From Roseobacter sp. MH60115 (lineage in GTDB: Bacteria; Pseudomonadota; Alphaproteobacteria; Rhodobacterales; Rhodobacteraceae), in contig NZ_JADOBQ010000006.1 in assembly GCF_015644665.1 (NCBI RefSeq), positions 217,736 through 281,735 of the forward strand: a stretch of 64,000 nucleotides of DNA, given 5' to 3'. Positions within the stretch are counted from its first letter, which is position 1. Each line of letters opens with the position of its first letter. The translations under genes were made by a program, and so were the position numbers. Shown here one piece after another: positions 58,531-64,000 of the stretch. The notes beneath the pieces were generated by a model. The model did no database searches. It saw only the letters and a program-made list of their open reading frames with translations, and was not told where the DNA came from.

Positions 58531-61116
58531 ATGCGAAACATCGGCTCCATAAACAGGGTTTTCTGGCTGTTGATCGGGTGCAGTTTTGCCCTGGCTCTGG
58601 CCACTTCGGCGGCGGCCGTCTGGATCACATCGAAACCATTTCTGGTGGAAACACAGCGACAGGCCGTTTTGAGCCAGGCGCAGCGGGTCGCGGCCCGCGT
58701 CGACGCAATTCTTGATCCCAGCGAATCCCTGACCGGTTTTCTGAGCTCGGAGCCGACACTTGTGTCCTACATTGTAGGCTACGTCATGAGCGACGATGGA
58801 TTTGTCGACCGCATCGAAAACACCACTCTTCCGGACGACATATCGGAATTCCTGATCTTTGACTTTTCCGGCACGCCGTTGAGCTTTCACGTCGTGGGCC
58901 AGCATAGCCAATCCCTGGACACGATGCAGGCGGCGCGCAGTCTCAGCCTTGAGGTGCTGACGACAAACGAGATGATGACCAGAGTGGTCCAGTCGCATGT
59001 GGGCAAGATACCGGACGAGCAGACCATCCTGATCGCCGCGCCCATCCTGCATCGCGGATTTGCAGAAGGCGTTCTGGTGACCGTGGTAGATGTGCCGCTC
59101 AAAAATACACCCAAGGCGGACGGTATGGTCACCCTGGGCAAACGAATTGTCCAGTCTCCGGATGTGGCCCACCTGAATACGGGTGATGACAACGCCATTT
59201 TGGTCCCCATCGGATCAACCGGGCTGTCGTTGTTGTTCACATCCGAAAGCAATCTCTTCAAAGCCATCGGGCAGGAAATGGTTACCAAAGCCATCCTTGC
59301 GGTATCCGCCGCATTGCTGCTGCCCTTTGGTGTTTTTGGCTGGCTTGGCAAGCAAACCATCCTGCGGCCGCATGCCGAGGTCCAGCGTTCCCGGAACAAG
59401 CTGCGCGAGCAGCAAAAGGAACTGAGCGAACTCGCCGCGATTGCCCGCAAGGCCGAGGAGGCGATCCTGATCACCGACCTCGACACCAACATCGTGTGGC
59501 ACAACCCGGCGTTCGAGCGGATCTCAGGCTATACCGCCGGCCAGATCAAGGGACAGACGCCCAGCACGTTGCTGCAAGGCGCAAACACCGATCCCAAGGC
59601 CCGCGCCAAAATCCGGGCCGCCCTGATTTCCCATACGCCGGTCACTGTCGAACTGATCAACTATCGCAATGTGACAGAGGAATACTGGGTCCGGTTGAGC
59701 ATCTCGACGCTGTTCGACGACCTGGGCAAACCCTATGGCTACATGGCTATTTCAAGCGATATCTCCGACCGCAAACGGGACGAGGCAAATCTTTTGGCCA
59801 CGACTTCGGCCATGGAATGGCAGGCACTGCACGACGAGCTGACAGGCCTGCCAAACCGCAGGTGTTTCAATGTAACCTTCGAGGAACACTGTCGGGCCGA
59901 GGAACAAACATCGGCACTGGCCATCATCAGGATCGACCTTGATCACTTCAAGAACGTCAACGACACCATGGGGCACGAGGCCGGAGACCTGGTTCTGTGC
60001 GAAGTCGCGCGCATATTGCGTGATGTGACCGCCGGTAAAAATGTTCCGGTGCGCATCGGGGGCGATGAATTCATCGTGCTGCTGGTCGATGACGGCAGTC
60101 TGCAGGTCGCGCAGGATCTGGCGGAGACCATCCTGCATAAGGTCTCCCAGCCCATCGAGTATGAAGGCAAGATCATCCGCGTGGGCGCCAGCTTTGGCAT
60201 CGCGTCTTCCGAATGCATGTTGGTCGAGAGACGCGAGCTTGTCCGCGCGGCTGACGCAGCGCTGTATCTCGCAAAAGAACGCGGTCGGAATCAGGTGGTC
60301 GCCTATGGCACAGACGAGCACCGCAAGGTCATCGGTGTCCGCGACACCGCTGAACAAATCCGGTGCGGAATCGAGCGCGGGGAGTTTGAACCCTTCTACC
60401 AGCCACAGGTTGATGCGCAAAGCCGTGAGATTGTTGGCGTCGAAGTGCTGGCACGCTGGGTGCATCCTGATCGGGGTGTCTTACTGCCCAGCAGTTTCCT
60501 GCGCGTGGCCGATCAGCTGTCGATGCTGGGCACGCTGGACAAGATGATCATGGAAAAGGCGCTCCAGGATGTCTCGACCCTGGAAGAAAGAGGGGTACAC
60601 CTGCCCAAGATTTCTTTCAACGTGACGGCGAGCCGCTTGTCGGACCCTGATTTACTGGTGGCAATCGACAAGCGGGAATTCCGCAAGACGGCAGTCTCCT
60701 TCGAAATACTCGAATCCGTTTTCCTCGATGATCAGCCGGAGTTCCTCGACTTCACCCTAGATCTACTGCGCGAGAAGGGGTTGTCGATCGAAATCGATGA
60801 CTTTGGATCCGGGCATGCATCGATGATCAGTCTGATGCGGGTGCGTCCGGACGTGCTCAAGATTGATCAGCGTCTTGTCATGGGGGCGCCGGATTCGCGC
60901 GTGTGCCAGAACATGGTGCGGTCGATCATTGGGATCGCCGAGTCACTGGAAATCAAGGTGACAGCAGAGGGCGTCGAGACGCGCCAACATGCGGATATGA
61001 TGCAACGCATGGGCTGCACGATTCTGCAGGGATTTCACTTCTCCGAAGCCTTGCCGTTTGACGACCTGCATTCGTTTTTGACAACCCATCAGGGCGGTCT
61101 GCGCAATACCGGTTAG
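58531..61116 (+). CDS. PAS-GGDEF-EAL cyclic di-GMP enzyme with periplasmic sensor domain
   Basis: The 861-residue protein has a membrane helix at about 8-33, a periplasmic domain, and a second helix at about 247-275. A PAS domain lies at about 305-420, then GGDEF (510-514, intact, no RxxD inhibitory site before it) and a C-terminal EAL domain. The EAL signature reads EVL at 638-640, and DDFGSGHAS, LKIDQRLV and TAEGVET are kept, so phosphodiesterase activity is plausible. It starts right after the stop of the binding-protein gene. Whether synthesis or breakdown of cyclic di-GMP dominates cannot be read from the sequence. Confidence 0.9.
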   Translation: MRNIGSINRVFWLLIGCSFALALATSAAAVWITSKPFLVETQRQAVLSQAQRVAARVDAILDPSESLTGFLSSEPTLVSYIVGYVMSDDGFVDRIENTTLPDDISEFLIFDFSGTPLSFHVVGQHSQSLDTMQAARSLSLEVLTTNEMMTRVVQSHVGKIPDEQTILIAAPILHRGFAEGVLVTVVDVPLKNTPKADGMVTLGKRIVQSPDVAHLNTGDDNAILVPIGSTGLSLLFTSESNLFKAIGQEMVTKAILAVSAALLLPFGVFGWLGKQTILRPHAEVQRSRNKLREQQKELSELAAIARKAEEAILITDLDTNIVWHNPAFERISGYTAGQIKGQTPSTLLQGANTDPKARAKIRAALISHTPVTVELINYRNVTEEYWVRLSISTLFDDLGKPYGYMAISSDISDRKRDEANLLATTSAMEWQALHDELTGLPNRRCFNVTFEEHCRAEEQTSALAIIRIDLDHFKNVNDTMGHEAGDLVLCEVARILRDVTAGKNVPVRIGGDEFIVLLVDDGSLQVAQDLAETILHKVSQPIEYEGKIIRVGASFGIASSECMLVERRELVRAADAALYLAKERGRNQVVAYGTDEHRKVIGVRDTAEQIRCGIERGEFEPFYQPQVDAQSREIVGVEVLARWVHPDRGVLLPSSFLRVADQLSMLGTLDKMIMEKALQDVSTLEERGVHLPKISFNVTASRLSDPDLLVAIDKREFRKTAVSFEILESVFLDDQPEFLDFTLDLLREKGLSIEIDDFGSGHASMISLMRVRPDVLKIDQRLVMGAPDSRVCQNMVRSIIGIAESLEIKVTAEGVETRQHADMMQRMGCTILQGFHFSEALPFDDLHSFLTTHQGGLRNTG

Positions 61117-61167
61117 ACTGAGATCATCTGCGGATAGAAGCGCGCATTGCCCTCCGGGCAACGGGTG

Positions 61168-61193
61168 CCCAAGGCGGCATGCACCGCCTTGGG
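61168..61193. terminator. Hairpin between convergent genes
   Basis: CCCAAGGCGG pairs perfectly with CCGCCTTGGG around a six-base loop, preceded by a smaller TTGCCC-TCC-GGGCAA hairpin at about 61147-61161. The pair lies between the convergent GGDEF-EAL and symporter genes. Neither side has a good T run, so termination is likely but not certain. Confidence 0.55.
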
Positions 61194-61201
61194 AATTGGT
61201 T

Positions 61202-62746
61202 TCAGTGCGCAAATTTCTTGATCTCACCGGACCGGAGACGTTCCGAGTAAGACCGCAGCTCCTCACGGACAATCGACATCAGGAAATAGAGCGCGGTGAT
61301 ATTCACCACGGCCATCGCAAAGATCGCGGCATCGGAGAAGTCGATCACCGGCCCAAGGCTGGCAGCCGCGCCGATGACGATGAAGACGCAGAAGATGATC
61401 TTGAAGATCAGCTCCGAGGTCTTGCCTTCTCCAAAGAGATACGTCCAGCTCTTCAGCCCGTAGTACGACCAGGAAATCATGGTCGAGAACGCGAACAGCA
61501 CCACGGCAATCGCCAGCACATAGGGGAACCAGCTGATCGAAGCGCCAAAGGCCGCGGATGTCAGGGACACGCCAGAGTTCCCGTCAACAGTCGCAATTGC
61601 GGAGCCGTCAAGCATGTAGAGCCCGGTATCCGGATCAATAAGCAACTGGCCGGAGATGGTGATCACCAAGGCGGTCATGGTGCAGATCACCACGGTATCG
61701 ATCAGGGGTTCCAGCAGAGAGACAAAGCCTTCCGTGATGGGCTCCTTCGTCCGTACCGCCGAGTGTGCAATCGCGGCAGACCCGACACCGGCCTCGTTCG
61801 AAAACGCCGCCCGCTTGAAGCCCTGGATCAGCGCGCCGACAAAACCACCCGCAACGCCCAGCCCGGTAAAGGCCCCGGCAAAAATCTGTCCGAACGCCCA
61901 GCCAATCTGGTCGTAGTTGACCAGAAGAATGACCAGAGCCGCACCGACGTAGAGGATCCCCATGAACGGCACGACCTTTTCGGTGACATTCGCGATAGAC
62001 TTAATGCCACCGACGATCACCGCAAAGACGACGCCCGCGAACACCAGCCCGGTGATCCAGCCCGGATAGTCCCCAACGATACCGGCAATCTGCGCATGGG
62101 CCTGGTTGGCCTGGAACATATTGCCACCGCCAAGCGCCCCAAGGATACAAAAGACCGAAAACAGGATCGCCAAGGCGCCACCGCCGGGCAAACCACGTTC
62201 CTTGAAACCTTTGGAGATGTAGTACATCGGACCACCCGAGACGGTACCGTCCGGATATTCATTGCGGTATTTCACACCCAACGTACATTCCGTGAACTTC
62301 GAGGCCATGCCGAGCAGGCCTGCGAGGATCATCCAGAACGTCGCACCAGGGCCGCCAATGCCGACGGCGACCGCGACGCCCGCGATGTTGCCCAGACCAA
62401 CCGTTCCGGAAAGGGCAGTCGCGAGGGCCTGAAAGTGACTGACCTCACCGGCATCATCCGGATCGGAGTAATCCCCTTTGACCAGCGACACGGCGTGGCT
62501 GAAGTAGCGCAGCTGCACGAAGGAAAAATAGATGGTGAAGACCGACGCCGCGACCACCAGCCACAAGACGATCCAGGGAAAGCTGGTGCCGGGCAGGGGG
62601 GCAAAGATCAGGTTCACGAAGGGGCCGGTGAATTGCGCAAAGATGGTATTCACCCGCTCGTCCAGCGACATCGCGTCCTGCGCGTGTGCGGGCAGAGCGG
62701 CGGCAATTGCCGGTGCTGCCAACAGGGCTTTGTTCAAGATTTTCAT
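61202..62746 (-). CDS. Sodium:alanine symporter (AGCS family)
   Basis: The 514-residue protein has about ten membrane helices and an N-terminal signal-like segment. It has AGCS family blocks: GNIAGVAVAVGIGGPGATFWM, FTECTLGVKYR, and GVGSAAIAHSAVRTKEPITEG, which carries the conserved part of the substrate site. It takes up alanine or glycine with sodium. A universal stress protein gene lies 12 bases upstream on the same strand. Confidence 0.92.
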   Translation of the reverse strand: MKILNKALLAAPAIAAALPAHAQDAMSLDERVNTIFAQFTGPFVNLIFAPLPGTSFPWIVLWLVVAASVFTIYFSFVQLRYFSHAVSLVKGDYSDPDDAGEVSHFQALATALSGTVGLGNIAGVAVAVGIGGPGATFWMILAGLLGMASKFTECTLGVKYRNEYPDGTVSGGPMYYISKGFKERGLPGGGALAILFSVFCILGALGGGNMFQANQAHAQIAGIVGDYPGWITGLVFAGVVFAVIVGGIKSIANVTEKVVPFMGILYVGAALVILLVNYDQIGWAFGQIFAGAFTGLGVAGGFVGALIQGFKRAAFSNEAGVGSAAIAHSAVRTKEPITEGFVSLLEPLIDTVVICTMTALVITISGQLLIDPDTGLYMLDGSAIATVDGNSGVSLTSAAFGASISWFPYVLAIAVVLFAFSTMISWSYYGLKSWTYLFGEGKTSELIFKIIFCVFIVIGAAASLGPVIDFSDAAIFAMAVVNITALYFLMSIVREELRSYSERLRSGEIKKFAH

Positions 62747-62758
62747 GGTAATATCCCC

Positions 62759-63196
62759 TTATCCAATGACCGTGACCGGCACGGTTGCGCTCATCACGAG
62801 GTTCGCGGTCGAGCTGCCGAAAATGCGTTTTGTGATACCGCCTTCGGAAGAGCGACACACGATGATCTGGTGGCCGCCTTCCTTTTCACAGATCGTGTTG
62901 AGCGTATGGGCCACATCGCCATGGCGCACGATCCCGGAGGCGGTCATGCCGTTTTTCTTCAGGCCTTCGACGGCCGGATCGACCACGCGCGACATCGCGG
63001 TGGATATCTCTTCTTCCCGCCGCTTGTGACGCTGGGCGTTTTCTTCTGCGGTCTGGAACGAGTAGGGCGACCACTCGATCACATATGCGACCAGAAGTTC
63101 GCAATCTCCGATCCGTTTCGCCAGATCCGTGGCATAGCTGAGAGCGCGGTCGCCAGACCCCTCCCCATCCAGGCCAATCACCAGTTTGGTTGTCAT
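62759..63196 (-). CDS. Universal stress protein (UspA family)
   Basis: The 145-residue protein has the UspA fold: first strand TKLVIGLDGEGSGDRAL and the nucleotide-binding end RIFGSSTANLVMSATVPVTV. It probably binds ATP. It lies directly upstream of the sodium:alanine symporter gene, and UspA proteins of this position often regulate the neighbouring transporter. Confidence 0.9.
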   Translation of the reverse strand: MTTKLVIGLDGEGSGDRALSYATDLAKRIGDCELLVAYVIEWSPYSFQTAEENAQRHKRREEEISTAMSRVVDPAVEGLKKNGMTASGIVRHGDVAHTLNTICEKEGGHQIIVCRSSEGGITKRIFGSSTANLVMSATVPVTVIG

Positions 63197-63928
63197 TGTC
63201 TGTCCCTTTTCCCTGTTGGTCGTCTTCTTATTCCGACCATGTTCAACGCATGCGTGTGCTTCGGCAAATGATTAATTCATTCTGCACGCCAAGAGGCACT
63301 ACATATCGCTCCGCCATATTAGGTAAATTTTGCGGTGATTGGACCTTCATTGGATCAAATTAAAGGAAAAATAGTCTGAATGCAGAGCTATTGAAGGAAG
63401 TATGACCATAGGCAAAGGTCACCCAACAGGCGGAATCTGGCTTCCCTTCGCACCACTGATCCTCTTTTGTTCGCGCGTTTTCTGGACACGAGTGAAGTAA
63501 ATGACGGTTATTGAGGCGATCCGTGATCCAGGAAGTTCTTCCTGGAGATTGCACATCAACCTGTTGGCTGCATCATTGAAAGAGAGTGATCGTCGACCAT
63601 CTCAGCGCGGCACATCGCAGGGTAAGTCGGTGTCACGACAGCAGAAAAAAAAACACGCGCCTCAATAAAGCGAAGGCATAGGGCCATGTCGTTGACCGAC
63701 CGTTTTCCCAGTTCTCGATAGCAACCAATACTACCAAGAGCAAACCCTGTCCCAGCTCTCTGTTGCCGCTGATCAGATTGCTGCCTCATCAAGCGCACGG
63801 GCGCTAGTAAGCGCGGGCATAGCCGTTCTGACCTATCCCGACGCTGTGCCACTTGCTTGGAGCGTGGCTCCAGTGTCTTAGCCCCGTAGAACTGTGCCAC
63901 TATTTTGGTGTCACAGGAGGGATGATGG
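63197..63928. other. Region without a convincing gene, with an inverted repeat
   Basis: I find no gene I can support in these 732 bases, which are lower in GC than the rest. A near-perfect palindrome TCCAGGAAG-TT-CTTCCTGGA lies at 63527-63546. A minus-strand frame at 63556-63900 has no recognised family. With the transposase gene that follows, the region may be insertion-sequence debris. Confidence 0.5.
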
Positions 63929-64000
63929 ATGGCGCGGAAGCGGTATTCGGATGAAGATGCGTTGAAGCTTTTGCGTGAGATTGACGTGCATTTGCACGAT
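63929..64000 (+). mobile_element. IS3-type transposase OrfA, 5' end at window edge
   Basis: ATG 63929, eight bases after GGAGG, opens a frame reading MARKRYSDEDALKLLREIDV up to the window edge. This is the usual beginning of the helix-turn-helix OrfA of IS3-family elements. Only 24 codons are visible. The left end of the element probably lies in the 40 bases before it. Confidence 0.65.

Noticed and set aside
63556..63900. Minus-strand frame of 114 residues
   Set aside because: No recognised domain and no ribosome site; possibly transposase debris, but I cannot show this.

Overview
The window looks like chromosome of a marine alphaproteobacterium of the Rhodobacterales (Roseobacter group). 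The evidence is high GC coding bias, a CckA hybrid kinase, a recA gene with a GAAC-N7-GAAC SOS box, an IscR with a single cysteine, a suf operon with two cysteine desulfurases, corrinoid/folate methyl-transfer genes, and small families typical of this order. I had only the sequence and family knowledge, so species is not assigned.

Layout. 1-4.4 kb: end of a beta-barrel-like gene, tRNA-Gly, then minus-strand genes for a methyltransferase, a corrinoid activation (RACo/DUF4445) protein and a ureohydrolase. 4.5-14.2 kb: housekeeping genes guaB, rsmB-like, cckA, recA and alaS. 14.7-21.4 kb: typA, an SMR efflux protein, Lrp, a class II amidotransferase, icd and a three-gene operon (hydrolase, small protein, HD hydrolase). 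21.6-30.4 kb: iscR and the suf iron-sulfur operon, with small membrane and YbjQ-type genes between sufB and sufC, one of them a truncated duplicate. A tRNA-Arg follows at 30.9 kb.

31.4-42.9 kb is the most unusual part. It is a same-strand cluster of envelope genes: an OmpA-like secreted protein, a secreted caspase-like protease with a peptidoglycan-binding domain, a divergent class A penicillin-binding-protein-like enzyme, an unknown multi-pass protein, a VirD4/TraG-like membrane ATPase, a basic HNH-type nuclease candidate, and a compact MotA/ZorA plus MotB/ZorB-like stator pair. Four of its transcription starts appear to share a CATACCGA element 42-54 nt upstream of the first start codon, which ties the cluster into one regulon. 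No type IV secretion channel genes, flagellar genes or canonical ZorC/ZorD accompany it. I regard it as a candidate undescribed envelope-spanning system (defence, DNA or protein translocation, or cell-wall surveillance).

43-48.2 kb: a minus-strand chemotaxis operon (STAS, cheY, cheA, cheW, cheR, cheY, and a small DxxxQ protein that may be a CheZ-type phosphatase). 48.4-50.8 kb: a methyltetrahydrofolate methyltransferase / MetF-like / small-protein operon that fits functionally with the RACo gene at the left end. 51-53.8 kb: ppx/gppA, rlmE, a cache-like periplasmic protein and a small protein. 54-61.1 kb: a degenerate ABC-exporter-like protein fused to a cyclic-nucleotide-binding domain, then a periplasmic binding protein next to a PAS-GGDEF-EAL protein. 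61.2-64 kb: a sodium:alanine symporter, a universal stress protein, a long region with no convincing gene, and the first codons of an IS3-type transposase at the right edge.
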